Assembly (NCBI GenBank): GCA_947630125.1
Contig: CANRGO010000023.1
Location: 1-32,691, forward strand
DNA length: 32,691 bases
Source: an uncultured Lachnospiraceae bacterium
Lineage (GTDB): Bacteria > Bacillota > Clostridia > Lachnospirales > Lachnospiraceae
Direction: 5' to 3'
Below, one piece after another: positions 1 to 8,193 of this stretch. The first letter of the stretch is position 1, and every line of letters begins with the position of its first letter. The translations under genes were made by a program, and so were the position numbers. Below the pieces are notes generated by a model. That model did not search any database. It saw only the letters and a list, made by a program, of their open reading frames with translations, and had not been told where the DNA came from.

Positions 1-176
1 TTTGCTATACCCACAATATTTTTTTCCTGACTAACTCCATTCCAGTCTGTTAAGGTTAAATAAAACCCATACAAAAAAGGCATGATGACTACAGCCGTAA
101 ATACAAGACAACCTGGTACTGCAAAAATAAGCAGGTTTTTTAATTTTTCACTGGTTTTTCTTCCCATGGAATCCAT
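1..176 (-). CDS. Carbohydrate ABC transporter permease, MalF/UgpA type (5' end only)
   Basis: This is the first 58 codons of an inner-membrane sugar permease; the rest lies off the left edge. The start ATG at 174-176 follows an AAAGGAAAGGG ribosome binding site. After a short basic N-terminus (MDSMGRKTSEKLKN) comes a membrane segment and the PFLYGFYLTLTDWNG stretch, which is the usual end of transmembrane segment 1 in MalF/UgpA-type permeases. It follows the sugar-binding lipoprotein gene on the same strand, the standard order for these importers. An ATG at 167 is an alternative start with poorer spacing. Substrate cannot be told. Confidence 0.85.
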   Translation of the reverse strand, partial: MDSMGRKTSEKLKNLLIFAVPGCLVFTAVVIMPFLYGFYLTLTDWNGVSQEKNIVGIA

Positions 177-216
177 ATGTTTTCCCTTTCCTTTGCTATT
201 TACATCAATTGAATGG

Positions 217-244
217 AAAAAGTGCCTGTCTGCTAACAGACACT
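217..244 (-). terminator. Intercistronic hairpin with T-run (attenuator)
   Basis: Read on the minus strand, AGTGTCTGT and ACAGGCACT form a 9-bp stem (one U-G wobble) with a 6-base loop, followed by five T. It lies between the binding-protein stop codon (263) and the permease start (176). A leaky terminator here would lower permease expression relative to the binding protein, as is common in ABC importer operons. The role is inferred. Confidence 0.6.
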
Positions 245-262
245 ATCTTCCCTTCTAATTTC

Positions 263-1627
263 TTATTTTTGTGATGTCCAATATGTATTAATTTCTGTTG
301 CAAGTTCAGCTCTTGTTGCTGCACCACCTATATATTTTTGCATAGATGCTCCAAGTGCACTCCAGTGATCCGAAGGAGCAATGAATGAAGATGAAAAAAC
401 TTTACCTTCTGCTAATTTTTTTTGTATATCTATACCTAGTGGATTCAGTGCACTAAATGAATTGTTTTTGTATGCTGGAATTAATTCCGCAGTTTCAACA
501 AGCATTTTCTGTCCACTTTCTTCATATACAATCCAATTTAAAAATTCTTTCGCAGCCTGAATTTGTACATCTGTTGCCTGTACAGAATCAATCATTACCT
601 GTTTTGTTGCAGCAGCCTGAATGCAATTATTTGCAAAATCTTCGGTATCATTTCCAAGTACAAATGGTAAGAATCCATACTCATCTTCTACTGTAGCTCC
701 TGCACTTGCAATGTTAGGCCATGCCCATACACCATTTGCCCAGATTGCTGATTCTCCATCTACTAAGAAGATAGGATCTTGATCATAAATAGCTCCAAGA
801 GGATCTGCTTTATTTACGTTATATTCTAACAATAAATCTAAGGTATCCATAAATTGATTAAAACGATTATAATCTTCTACTTTTAAAGATCCAGATTTTA
901 ATTGTTCGATTAAATCTGCACTACCTGCAGTATAGCCATCATATGTATCATATATGAAGCCTAACTGATGTGCAGCAAGTGACCAGTCTTCCTTAGAAAG
1001 TACAATAGGATTTTCCATTCCTGCAGCTCTTAAGCTTTCTAAAAGTGCTTTCAATGCATCATAAGAATTAATTGTTGCAGGATCAAATTCTGTTCCTAAG
1101 GTATCTTCAATTGCTTTCTTGCTATAAATCAAACCTCTACCTTCCACACAGAAAGGAAAGCTGTATACTTTATCATCTATTTTTGTTAACTGGCCTTCGC
1201 ATTCTGTAACCCATGCTTCATTAGATAAATCCAGTGCATACTCTTTCGCAAGTGCAACGATGTCTGTGGTGTCCAGCATAGAAAGTGTTGGTGCTGTTCC
1301 AGAATTATAAGCGCTTGTAACTTTTGTATAAGGTGATTCGCCTGCTCCACAAGCAATAATTTCAACTGCAATTCCTGTTTCTTCTTCAAAAACCACTGCC
1401 ATTTCTTCCAGTGCAGCCTGTATTTCACCTTTACTGTTTAAAAATGAAACTTTAGTTCCTTTTAAATCTGTACTTTCTTCTGATACTTGTTCTGTTTCAT
1501 CTGTTGTTTGGACTTCACTGTTGGTTTGTGTTTCTGTTTGTGTTTCTGTTTGATTTCCACAACCTGTCATTAAACCAACGACTAAGGTAGTAACTGATAC
1601 AAGAGCTAATAACTTTTTCAACTTCAT
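263..1627 (-). CDS. Extracellular sugar-binding lipoprotein of an ABC transporter (SBP family 1)
   Basis: A 454-residue solute-binding protein that captures a carbohydrate outside the cell and delivers it to the permease encoded just downstream. The chosen start at 1627 (MKLKKLLALVSV) has a TGGAGGAAAAAAG ribosome binding site; an upstream in-frame extension to 1687 has no such signal. Residues 1-22 are a lipoprotein signal peptide, with the lipid-modified Cys at 23 in the lipobox LMTGC. A Thr/Gln/Glu-rich linker (TETQTETQTNSE) follows, then an SBP_bac_1-type body that includes GESAIWANGVWAWPNIASAG and a C-terminal segment rich in aromatic residues. Length and layout are normal for the family. 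The two LacI-type palindromes upstream suggest local repression by a sugar-responsive regulator. The substrate is unknown. Confidence 0.9.
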   Translation of the reverse strand: MKLKKLLALVSVTTLVVGLMTGCGNQTETQTETQTNSEVQTTDETEQVSEESTDLKGTKVSFLNSKGEIQAALEEMAVVFEEETGIAVEIIACGAGESPYTKVTSAYNSGTAPTLSMLDTTDIVALAKEYALDLSNEAWVTECEGQLTKIDDKVYSFPFCVEGRGLIYSKKAIEDTLGTEFDPATINSYDALKALLESLRAAGMENPIVLSKEDWSLAAHQLGFIYDTYDGYTAGSADLIEQLKSGSLKVEDYNRFNQFMDTLDLLLEYNVNKADPLGAIYDQDPIFLVDGESAIWANGVWAWPNIASAGATVEDEYGFLPFVLGNDTEDFANNCIQAAATKQVMIDSVQATDVQIQAAKEFLNWIVYEESGQKMLVETAELIPAYKNNSFSALNPLGIDIQKKLAEGKVFSSSFIAPSDHWSALGASMQKYIGGAATRAELATEINTYWTSQK

Positions 1628-1712
1628 CTTTTTTCCTCCATATAGAGAACACATAATAGTTTTCCGTTTCCCGATAAATCCATCCATACAACCTGCGCTT
1701 TGTTGTAATTAG

Positions 1713-1741
1713 AATTTAACACCATTTATTTTATATGTCAA
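1713..1741 (-). promoter_or_regulatory. Sigma-A-type promoter of the sugar transporter operon
   Basis: On the minus strand TTGACA (1736-1741) and TAAATT (1713-1718) are separated by 17 bases. The -35 hexamer lies inside the palindrome at 1729-1758, so a bound repressor would exclude RNA polymerase. The -10 matches the consensus in four of six positions. Confidence 0.55.
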
Positions 1742-1758
1742 TCGGTTGACATATAAAA
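1729..1758. promoter_or_regulatory. LacI-type operator O1
   Basis: A 30-base near-perfect palindrome with core ATGTCAATCGGTTGACAT and a central CG step, the typical form of LacI/GalR-family operators. The A/T-rich arms extend the symmetry to 1729 and 1758. It overlaps the -35 box of the sugar transporter promoter. The same core recurs at 1886-1903. Confidence 0.65.
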
Positions 1759-1803
1759 CGTGTTTTACTCAGAAATCGACAAGCATTTTTGTACATAATG
1801 CAT

Positions 1804-1845
1804 AAAAAAAACAACCTATATTCTCTTTGCAGAAAAATATGTTGC
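1804..1845 (-). terminator. Rho-independent terminator after the MmcQ/YjbR gene
   Basis: On the minus strand GCAACATAT (1837-1845) pairs imperfectly with ATATAGGTTGT (1811-1821), and a run of T (1804-1810) follows. It sits just below the stop codon at 1889 and separates that gene from the sugar transporter promoter. Confidence 0.6.
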
Positions 1846-1885
1846 TTTATTTCATATTTCTATTGAATCATACTTGAAAAGTCAA

Positions 1886-1903
1886 ATGTCAACCGATTGA
1901 TAT
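1886..1903. promoter_or_regulatory. LacI-type operator O2
   Basis: ATGTCAACCGATTGATAT is the reverse complement of the O1 core with one arm base changed. It lies about 150 bp upstream of O1 and overlaps the stop codon of the MmcQ/YjbR gene. The spacing would permit repression by DNA looping between O1 and O2; this is an inference. Confidence 0.55.
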
Positions 1904-2251
1904 GTCTTTATTTTTTCGTAATTTAGGTCTCGTTAAATCATAGCTTTCCAAAATCATTCTTTGTATCTCTTTTTTTGGAATGGTGCCATCTAGAATAATA
2001 GAATTCCAATGTGTTTTATTCATGTGATAGGCTGGTATAACGGAAGAAAATGTAGCACGAAAAAAATCTCTCCACTCTGGATCACACTTTACATTAATCC
2101 AAACATTACCTTCCCGCTCATAAATACAGGCAAATGTTTTCTTATTTTCCCGATGTCTCATAAGCGCCCAGTTAGAAGCGTGAAATGGATAATCTTCTAT
2201 CACAGCATTCATGGAATTGCAAAAATCGATTGCTTCTTTTCGTGTTTTCAT
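1889..2251 (-). CDS. MmcQ/YjbR family protein
   Basis: A 120-residue cytoplasmic protein of the MmcQ/YjbR (DUF419) family, small proteins with a CyaY-like fold whose function is not settled. The features seen fit the family: an N-terminal helix (KTRKEAIDFCNSM), the FACIYEREGNVWINVKCDP strand pair, a YHMNKTHWNSIILDG segment and a C-terminal helix with EIQRMILESYDLTRPKL. Length is normal. The stop codon overlaps operator O2, and a terminator follows. It is downstream of the lipoprotein gene with a gap of about 20 bases, so it is probably cotranscribed with it. Confidence 0.85.
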   Translation of the reverse strand: MKTRKEAIDFCNSMNAVIEDYPFHASNWALMRHRENKKTFACIYEREGNVWINVKCDPEWRDFFRATFSSVIPAYHMNKTHWNSIILDGTIPKKEIQRMILESYDLTRPKLRKNKDISIG

Positions 2252-2273
2252 TCTAAACTACTCCTAGACACTT

Positions 2274-2894
2274 TTAATTTTCTTCCAAATTTTCTTCTAT
2301 GATGGATACAGAATTTAAAATATTTTCAAAAACAGGTTGATATATATTTTCTGTATCATTTATCGTCATAAGGATAAATGTAACAATTCCATTATTACAA
2401 TCAAAACTCACGAGTGTGGCTTTGTTTTCAATTTCTCCCACCGTAAAAATCAAATCATAACAATATGCATTCTTATCAGCAACTGTTATTTCAGATTCAT
2501 TTGTAATTTCACAATTATCCATGGATGATACAAATGATTCCATATAAGTGCTTCTTATTTTTTCATCTGTAATGCTTGCTCCAACTTCCATGTAAGTTGT
2601 CATAATTGCAGCATCGCTTTTTTTATAATTTTTCTGGTATTCACCTACTACTTCTTCCATCCAGTCAGAACTAATTACATATTCACAGCCAGCCAGGGTA
2701 TAGGTAACATCCTGATACACAACTTCTATTTCTTCCTCAAGTTCTGTTCCTTGTTCGGGTACCTCTTGCGTAGTTGTCTCGTCGGTGATTGTGTTATCAA
2801 TTTCATTGACGATTTGTTGATCAGATTTACCACAACCTATGAATGTAATAGCAGTTAATGCTATAAGCATGAAATAGAATCCTTTTGTTTTCAA
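2274..2894 (-). CDS. Lipoprotein of unknown function
   Basis: A 206-residue predicted lipoprotein. The start is a TTG codon (2892-2894), chosen because GGAGG stands 7 bases before it; the first ATG, eight codons later, has no such signal. Residues 1-20 form the signal peptide and Cys21 is in a FIGC lipobox. A short acidic Glu/Thr-rich linker (about 30-57) leads to a compact domain of about 145 residues with alternating strands, for example the ISSDWMEEVVGEYQ and NKATLVSFDCNNGIVTFILM stretches. I do not recognise the family. The compact domain could bind a ligand or partner at the cell surface. Confidence 0.8.
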   Translation of the reverse strand: MKTKGFYFMLIALTAITFIGCGKSDQQIVNEIDNTITDETTTQEVPEQGTELEEEIEVVYQDVTYTLAGCEYVISSDWMEEVVGEYQKNYKKSDAAIMTTYMEVGASITDEKIRSTYMESFVSSMDNCEITNESEITVADKNAYCYDLIFTVGEIENKATLVSFDCNNGIVTFILMTINDTENIYQPVFENILNSVSIIEENLEEN

Positions 2895-2941
2895 TTGCTG
2901 TCCTCCAAATTCTAAATATTCATTTATTCTACAACAATTGT

Positions 2942-3376
2942 TTACAATTGTGAAGTGCTATCTTTGATTATTTCTATTTTTACAATATCACCAATTGGAA
3001 TTTTAACATTCGACTCAAGTATTATGGTCTGAGAAAAACAATCAATTTTTTTAACGATATCCTTTCGAGTTAGATATTTTCCTCCTTCTTTCTTTTCATC
3101 TTCTAAAAAGTAGGTGATTTCTATTGTAATCGACATATCCTTTCTATGATTTAAAAATTCAAGTGCCTCATCCAAGATCCTTTTTGCATCTTCGTCCAGT
3201 TCTTTTCTAACTTCTGTTAATCTGGCGGTTTCATGAATTGCACCTTCAAATCCGGTGAGAGCAGCAAAAGGAGCAAACTGAGCTGCCCTGTCAGATAAGG
3301 GCATTTTCTTTCGATTGACAATTTCAGGTCTTTGCATATTAAGGATGTCATCATATGGAAATGCATGTTGTTTCAT
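2942..3376 (-). CDS. YolD-like protein
   Basis: A 144-residue YolD-like protein. The family is recognised by the N-terminal stretch RKKMPLSDRAAQFAPFAALT (about residues 22-41), followed by helix-rich sequence and a C-terminal beta region. YolD-like genes are usually paired with UvrX/UmuC-type Y-family polymerases, and here the polymerase gene ends 30 bases upstream on the same strand, so the two form an operon. The biochemical role is not established; a UmuD-like accessory role has been suggested for the family. The start has a GAGGAGG site 6 bases upstream. Confidence 0.88.
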   Translation of the reverse strand: MKQHAFPYDDILNMQRPEIVNRKKMPLSDRAAQFAPFAALTGFEGAIHETARLTEVRKELDEDAKRILDEALEFLNHRKDMSITIEITYFLEDEKKEGGKYLTRKDIVKKIDCFSQTIILESNVKIPIGDIVKIEIIKDSTSQL

Positions 3377-3406
3377 TTTTGCCTCCTCTAGAAAGTCAAT
3401 TAATCG

Positions 3407-4942
3407 CTATGCTTTATGTCCACCGATCTGTTTATTTCTATCTTTTGTAGTTGCACCGTCTTCAAAATTTGTACCTTTTAAAATCGCATTTTTTCCATAT
3501 TTGTTTTTTATTTTTAATAGGGCCATCTGCATTTGTTTTTCTTTTTGAAGGCTATGTTCCTGTTCTTCTTTTTTCTTATGGTCTTGTTGAATATTTGTAA
3601 ACAAATCAAGCTGCTCATACTGAATATTTACATTTGACTGTTGCGATTCTATGACCTTATTTGCTGTCAGATTAACTCTGCGCACCAATAAAAATGGACT
3701 CATAATTTTATCATAAAGATCTAATACAGCATCCATAATTAACTTAGTTGAGGATGTTTCAAATTTTAAATTTGCGGTACCATGAGCATGCTTAGGAACT
3801 TCTCTCCCGTACATATCAACCGTCACAGGACCTTTATACAGTTTTCGAAGTGCTGGATTTTGCAGATTTTCAATATCATAACCAACTGTTAGTACGATTT
3901 GATTCGTAACAAATCCCTTTGAAACCAAATCCAGTGCTAATAATTCGGTCATCTCTTTTACAATAACTCTTGCTTTTTCAAAGGTATAAGGGTATTGTAG
4001 CACCTGACCACTACTGATACTATGCTGTTCAGGTTTATATGCTTTTACATCTTCCATGGTACAGGGCTCATAACCCCAAGCATGATCAATCAAAAGTTCT
4101 GCATTAATACCAAATAAACGAAATAATAAATCCTGGTTTTTCCAATCGGATGAGTTCCCCAATGAACATCTTGCAATGTCACCCATAGTAAACATTCCAT
4201 ACTCCGCCAACTTCTTTGCATAACCTCTTCCAACCCTCCAAAAATCTGTTAAAGGTTGATGATTCCATAGCAATTGTCGATACTTAAGTTCATCTAACTC
4301 TGCAATACGAACACCGTGTTCATCAGCTGGTATATGTTTTGCAACAATGTCCATAGCCACTTTACAAAGATATAAGTTCGTACCGATCCCTGCTGTAGCA
4401 GTGATTCCCATGGTTGTTGATACCTCACGAATTATTTTAGAAGCATACTCTTTGGCCGTCATGTTTGCAGTTTTTAGATACTGTGTCACATCCAGAAAAA
4501 CCTCATCTACAGAATAAACATGAATATCTTCGGGTGCTACATAATTTAGATAGATATGATAAATTTTTGTACTATATTCCATATATTTTGCCATCTGTGG
4601 TGGTGCACAAATATAGTCCAATTCTAGTTCCGGATGAGTTCTTAATTCGGAATCTAAAAAAGAAGCCCCTTTAAACATTTGATTTGGAGCTTTTCTTTTT
4701 CGCTCTTCATTTGCTTCTTTTACCTTAGCAACCACTTCAAATAACCTAGCTCTGCCAGAAACACCCACTGTCTTCAATGTCGGAGTAACAGCAAGACAAA
4801 TTGTTTTTTCTGTCCTACTATGATCTGCCACAACTAAATTGGTATCGAGTGGATCCAGCCCACGTTCCAGGCACTCTACCGAAGCATAAAAAGATTTTAA
4901 ATCAATCGCGATATATAAATGCTCTTTATTTTCTCTACTCAT
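3407..4942 (-). CDS. Y-family DNA polymerase, UvrX/UmuC type
   Basis: A 511-residue error-prone translesion polymerase. The start at 4942 is preferred because GGAG lies 6 bases before it; an ATG at 4954 lacks this. The palm carries the catalytic acidic residues in IAIDLKSFYASVE (Asp14) and YSVDEVFLD (Asp146, Glu147), with steric-gate region Phe/Tyr near 18-19. A thumb with helix-hairpin-helix sequence (DFWRVGRGYAKKLAEYGMFT) and a little-finger domain follow. QLDLF near residue 437 is a likely beta-clamp binding motif. The C-terminus is Lys/Gln-rich and ends in NKQIGGHKA, seen in clostridial homologues. No clear LexA box is visible upstream. The gene is intact. Confidence 0.92.
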   Translation of the reverse strand: MSRENKEHLYIAIDLKSFYASVECLERGLDPLDTNLVVADHSRTEKTICLAVTPTLKTVGVSGRARLFEVVAKVKEANEERKRKAPNQMFKGASFLDSELRTHPELELDYICAPPQMAKYMEYSTKIYHIYLNYVAPEDIHVYSVDEVFLDVTQYLKTANMTAKEYASKIIREVSTTMGITATAGIGTNLYLCKVAMDIVAKHIPADEHGVRIAELDELKYRQLLWNHQPLTDFWRVGRGYAKKLAEYGMFTMGDIARCSLGNSSDWKNQDLLFRLFGINAELLIDHAWGYEPCTMEDVKAYKPEQHSISSGQVLQYPYTFEKARVIVKEMTELLALDLVSKGFVTNQIVLTVGYDIENLQNPALRKLYKGPVTVDMYGREVPKHAHGTANLKFETSSTKLIMDAVLDLYDKIMSPFLLVRRVNLTANKVIESQQSNVNIQYEQLDLFTNIQQDHKKKEEQEHSLQKEKQMQMALLKIKNKYGKNAILKGTNFEDGATTKDRNKQIGGHKA

Positions 4943-4958
4943 TATGAACTCCATACAT

Positions 4959-5726
4959 TTATTTTCTTATTTGTTGATATAATGCTAAAAGTTCCTGTTC
5001 ATTCATAATTTTAGGAACAGGAAAGTGAATTTAAAATATCTTTTTGTTCTTTGCTTACCACACCCTCAGCAACAACAATCAAATCCATCTCATGACCGAT
5101 TTCAATGATTTGTCGTACTATGGATTCTGTTTTTTTATTTTGTGTAATGTTATCAATAAACGACTTATCAATCTTTAACGTGGTTATCGGTAACGTTTGT
5201 AAATACTGAAAGGAAGAATAACCGGTTCCAAAATCGTCCAATGCAATTCGAAATCCCGCAGTCTTTAACTGCTGTAACATTTCAATGTTCTTTTTGGTTG
5301 AATCCATTTTATGAATCCGATAAGATAAGCGATCATAACCATGTCGCTGGCCAAGAATGATGGATAAAACCAGACCACTCACACCATATGTGCCAAAGGA
5401 TAATAAACAATACAAGACCAAAATGCTACAAATAAAAACAATGCTTTAAAATTCATACGTCCAGCTACAGATCCTGTAATTAAGGCTGGGGTTATAATTG
5501 CAAACATCATTTGAAATAATACAAAAAGTAAATGTGGTAAATGAGGTGCCAGATTCTGAGTGCTAGTTTCAACACCACTTAATCCTGCCCATTTTAAATC
5601 GCCAATAATACCTGATACATTCCCGGAAAAACTTAGTGAATATCCAAACAACACCCACAAAACGGTTGCAAGACCCATAATAAAAAACGTAGACATCATA
5701 GTATTTAAAACATTTTTTTTTTTATT
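4959..5726 (-). pseudogene. Remnant of an ammonium transporter-EAL fusion gene
   Basis: Reading the three frames together gives pieces of one larger protein. It opens in an A-run with KKKNVLNTMMSTFFIMG, the region after Amt transmembrane helix 1, so the N-terminus is gone. Amt helices follow to YYPLAHM near 5385; the frame then shifts to YGVSGLVLSIILGQRHGYD, a later Amt region, implying loss of about 25 residues. At about 5300 Amt joins the second half of an EAL domain (MDSTKKNIEMLQQLK, IALDDFGTGYSSFQYL, LKIDKSFID, VVAEGV). A final break near 5015 leads to MNEQELLALYQQIRK and a stop at 4959. The EAL motif itself and any GGDEF domain are absent. The intact gene would have linked ammonium sensing to cyclic-di-GMP turnover. 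Not functional. Confidence 0.8.
4992..5023. repeat. Inverted repeat upstream of the Y-family polymerase
   Basis: TTCCTGTTC (4992-5000) and GAACAGGAA (5015-5023) are perfect 9-base inverted repeats separated by 14 bases, about 50 bases before the polymerase start. The right arm overlaps the last deletion junction of the Amt-EAL remnant. It could be an operator or a hairpin that helped the deletion; there is no T-run. Confidence 0.4.
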
Positions 5727-5738
5727 TTAAAATATAAC

Positions 5739-6356
5739 TCAATTATATTCAAAAAAATCGTCCAATAAACGTAGGGCTGACTGAAGAATTTTTGCAGTCA
5801 TTCCCCAAATTTTTATGTCTTTATAATGATAAAAGAGAATATCATAGGTACCCTTTAAAAAGTTATAATTTTCACCCTCTGGTATCCATTCATAAGGAAA
5901 GTCTTTTGCCAGTTCACTAACGATATGATTCATAAACCGATAAGGTTCATGAGTTTTCAGATAATCCAAGGGAACTAATATTATTTCCTCAACCTCATCA
6001 GGATTGAAAGTTCCCTGATAATCTTTAATTACACAAAAATATGTATGTAACAGAAGATTAAAAGGTGATAGATACTGATCTCCAACCCCTAGTATTTCAA
6101 TTTGTCCTCTTTCTAAACACAGTTCTTCCATGGTTTCTCTGATAGCACATTCAAAGGTAGTCTCATTTTCCTCTAATTTTCCTCCTGGAAAGCTGATTTC
6201 TCCTGGCTGTCTGCGTAGCATTTTGGAGCGTTTTTCAAATAGTAAATGCACTTTCTCATCTTGCCAAACCAATGGAATCATAACTCCATATTGCTGGTAA
6301 TTCTCTTCCCCCATGATATGTGGAATTCTACTTAAAAAATCTTCTCTTTTACTCAT
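5739..6356 (-). CDS. Nudix hydrolase, CoA pyrophosphatase type (NudL/YeaB-like)
   Basis: A 205-residue Nudix enzyme, predicted to cleave the pyrophosphate of coenzyme A or acyl-CoA to 3',5'-ADP and 4'-phosphopantetheine derivatives. The Nudix box runs from Gly58 (GGKLEENETTFECAI then RETMEEL), with the metal-binding REXXEE glutamates. Just before it, LLFEKRSKMLRRQPGEISFP matches the NuCoA motif of this subfamily. Length is normal. The gene is the last of the ynj-like operon, 45 bases after the ATPase gene, with GGGAG 7 bases before its ATG. E. coli nudG closes the ynj cluster too, but belongs to a different Nudix subfamily. Confidence 0.85.
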   Translation of the reverse strand: MSKREDFLSRIPHIMGEENYQQYGVMIPLVWQDEKVHLLFEKRSKMLRRQPGEISFPGGKLEENETTFECAIRETMEELCLERGQIEILGVGDQYLSPFNLLLHTYFCVIKDYQGTFNPDEVEEIILVPLDYLKTHEPYRFMNHIVSELAKDFPYEWIPEGENYNFLKGTYDILFYHYKDIKIWGMTAKILQSALRLLDDFFEYN

Positions 6357-6401
6357 GGTCCAACTCCCTTAATAATTTTTTCTAGTTTCGGTTACTCACT
6401 A

Positions 6402-7364
6402 TCACTGCATAATCTCTATATGTACAAACTCACCAACTGACCATGATTCCTGTCCGAAAGTCTCAACAATAAGTTCTTGTCCAAGTCCAAAGGCTGTAAT
6501 TTCTAAAATTTTCCCTTTTTCAATAATATTTGTAATTTGAAATTGGGATTCTACTCGTCCTTTATCAAGTTTAATTTTATGTGGTCTAATAAATAACGGT
6601 CGTTCTAACATTTCACAAAATTTACTTCTAAAATCTTCACCTAGCCAGTTTCCTTTTCCCATTAATTTTGCAGATTTTATGGAATTTGGGCACTCATAAA
6701 CTTCCTTGGCAGGTCCAATTTGCAGGATTTCACCCTGATCCATAAGTATCACGGTATCTGAAAGTCTTAAACATTCCTCCACTTGATGGGTAACGAAAAG
6801 AACCGTAAGATTTAATTTTTTTTGCAAATCTTTTAATAGCATTCCCATCTCTTCACGTAAAGAATAATCTAACCCGGAAAAAGGCTCATCTAGTAATATA
6901 AGACTTGGGTTTGGAGCAAGCGCTCTTGCAATGGAAACTCTTTGTTTCTGACCTCCAGATAATTCCTGTACCCTCCGCTTTTCAAACCCCTCAAGTTGCA
7001 TTAGTTCCAAAAGAAATGTAATTTTCTTCTTAATCTCTTCTTTAGGAAATTTCTGAACTTCCATACCAAAAGCAATATTATCCTCTACTGTTAAGTGTGG
7101 AAATAGAAATGGCTCCTGATATACATGGGAAATTTTACGTTTATTTGCCGCTACATAAGTCACATCATGTCCATCCAAAAGTATACTTCCTTTTTCAGCT
7201 TCTAACAAGCCTGAGATAATTTTTAAGAGTGTACTTTTTCCACTACCAGAAGGTCCAAATATGGTAGTAAATGCTCCTTCTGGAACTTGTAACTCAATAT
7301 TTTTTAGTATAAATTGATTATCAAATTTTTTTTGAATATCCATTAGTTGCAACTTCATATACAT
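6402..7364 (-). CDS. ynjD: ABC transporter ATP-binding protein, YnjD/PotA type
   Basis: A 320-residue ATPase that drives the import system encoded upstream. The start at 7364 is chosen because GGAAGG stands 7 bases before it; ATG codons at 7370 and 7358 fit less well. Walker A GPSGSGKST is at 37-45, the Q-loop YQE at 82-84, the signature LSGGQKQR at 135-142, Walker B LILLDEP at 155-161 and the H-loop THQ near 193. About 80 C-terminal residues follow, with a TOBE-like region (FIRPHKIKLDKG). It follows two permease genes and a binding-protein gene of the YnjB type, so the assignment to this system is firm. The transported substrate is unknown. Confidence 0.85.
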   Translation of the reverse strand: MYMKLQLMDIQKKFDNQFILKNIELQVPEGAFTTIFGPSGSGKSTLLKIISGLLEAEKGSILLDGHDVTYVAANKRKISHVYQEPFLFPHLTVEDNIAFGMEVQKFPKEEIKKKITFLLELMQLEGFEKRRVQELSGGQKQRVSIARALAPNPSLILLDEPFSGLDYSLREEMGMLLKDLQKKLNLTVLFVTHQVEECLRLSDTVILMDQGEILQIGPAKEVYECPNSIKSAKLMGKGNWLGEDFRSKFCEMLERPLFIRPHKIKLDKGRVESQFQITNIIEKGKILEITAFGLGQELIVETFGQESWSVGEFVHIEIMQ

Positions 7365-7386
7365 AACCATACCTTCCAGAGACTTG

Positions 7387-8193
7387 TTAATACAGATACT
7401 TTCGTTGTTTTGTCTTTTGATTACTGTAGGAAGCTGTGAGATAAAATACGATGCTATGTAGAACTAAAAATATAATAGCAACCGTTCCTCCATTTCCATA
7501 ATCTGCATTTTGTAAATAAGGATATAACAATGTGGACAAGGTAACAATACTACCCCCACCCATTAAAAATGTCCCAAAAAAATCTGAGTTTGATAATAAA
7601 AAGCATAAGGCCACAGAAAAAACTAGTCCTGGAAGTAATAAGGGTAATTCTAACCTACGAAATAAATACCAGGAGTTAGCTCCCAAAGTTTGACCTATTT
7701 CTTTTATTTCCGGTGCAATTGCCTTAAAATAAGAAATGCCAATATTGGTTGCATATGGAACTAAAATTAACATATGTGTGAGAATAATTGCAGTATATGA
7801 GTTTGCGATGGATAAACGTATCATCATTAAATGAACTCCAATAAAAAGTGAAGTCGAAGGAATCAGCAGGGGAATCGTATAGAACAATAAACTTCTCTTT
7901 TTTTGAAACCAACCGCTTTTTACCAAAGATTTTGCTGCCATAAATCCTACTATGGTAGATGCAATCCCCGCCGCAAGCCCAATTACAACGGAGTTGCTAA
8001 AGGCCTTTATCAGAAGTGAATTATGTAACAAAAGATTTTTCCAATACTCTATTGTAAACCCAACAGGCAAAAGATTAGGATAACGATAACTTGAAAAAAT
8101 AGATAAGAGAAAAATAAGAAAAAAAGGAATTATGATAAAAAAAACAAAGATTCCCGTTACTAATAACAACAGAAATTTACTGTTTTTTTTCAT
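7387..8193 (-). CDS. ABC transporter permease (second half of a YnjC-like unit)
   Basis: A 268-residue membrane permease with about six transmembrane helices. The start at 8193 is chosen for its GGTGG site 8 bases upstream; a GTG at 8205 has no usable site. The EAA loop near the C-terminal half reads EIGQTLGANSWYLFRRLELP and contacts the ATPase. It overlaps the preceding permease gene by 17 bases, indicating translational coupling. In E. coli the homologous YnjC is one fused protein with two permease halves; here the halves are separate genes. Confidence 0.88.
   Translation of the reverse strand: MKKNSKFLLLLVTGIFVFFIIIPFFLIFLLSIFSSYRYPNLLPVGFTIEYWKNLLLHNSLLIKAFSNSVVIGLAAGIASTIVGFMAAKSLVKSGWFQKKRSLLFYTIPLLIPSTSLFIGVHLMMIRLSIANSYTAIILTHMLILVPYATNIGISYFKAIAPEIKEIGQTLGANSWYLFRRLELPLLLPGLVFSVALCFLLSNSDFFGTFLMGGGSIVTLSTLLYPYLQNADYGNGGTVAIIFLVLHSIVFYLTASYSNQKTKQRKYLY

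Noticed and set aside
457-696. Plus-strand open frame of 79 codons
   Set aside because: It is antisense to the sugar-binding protein gene, has no ribosome binding site, and its composition does not look like a protein.
1628-1687. N-terminal extension of the sugar-binding protein
   Set aside because: It would place residues before the signal peptide, and the GGAGG site belongs to the ATG at 1627.
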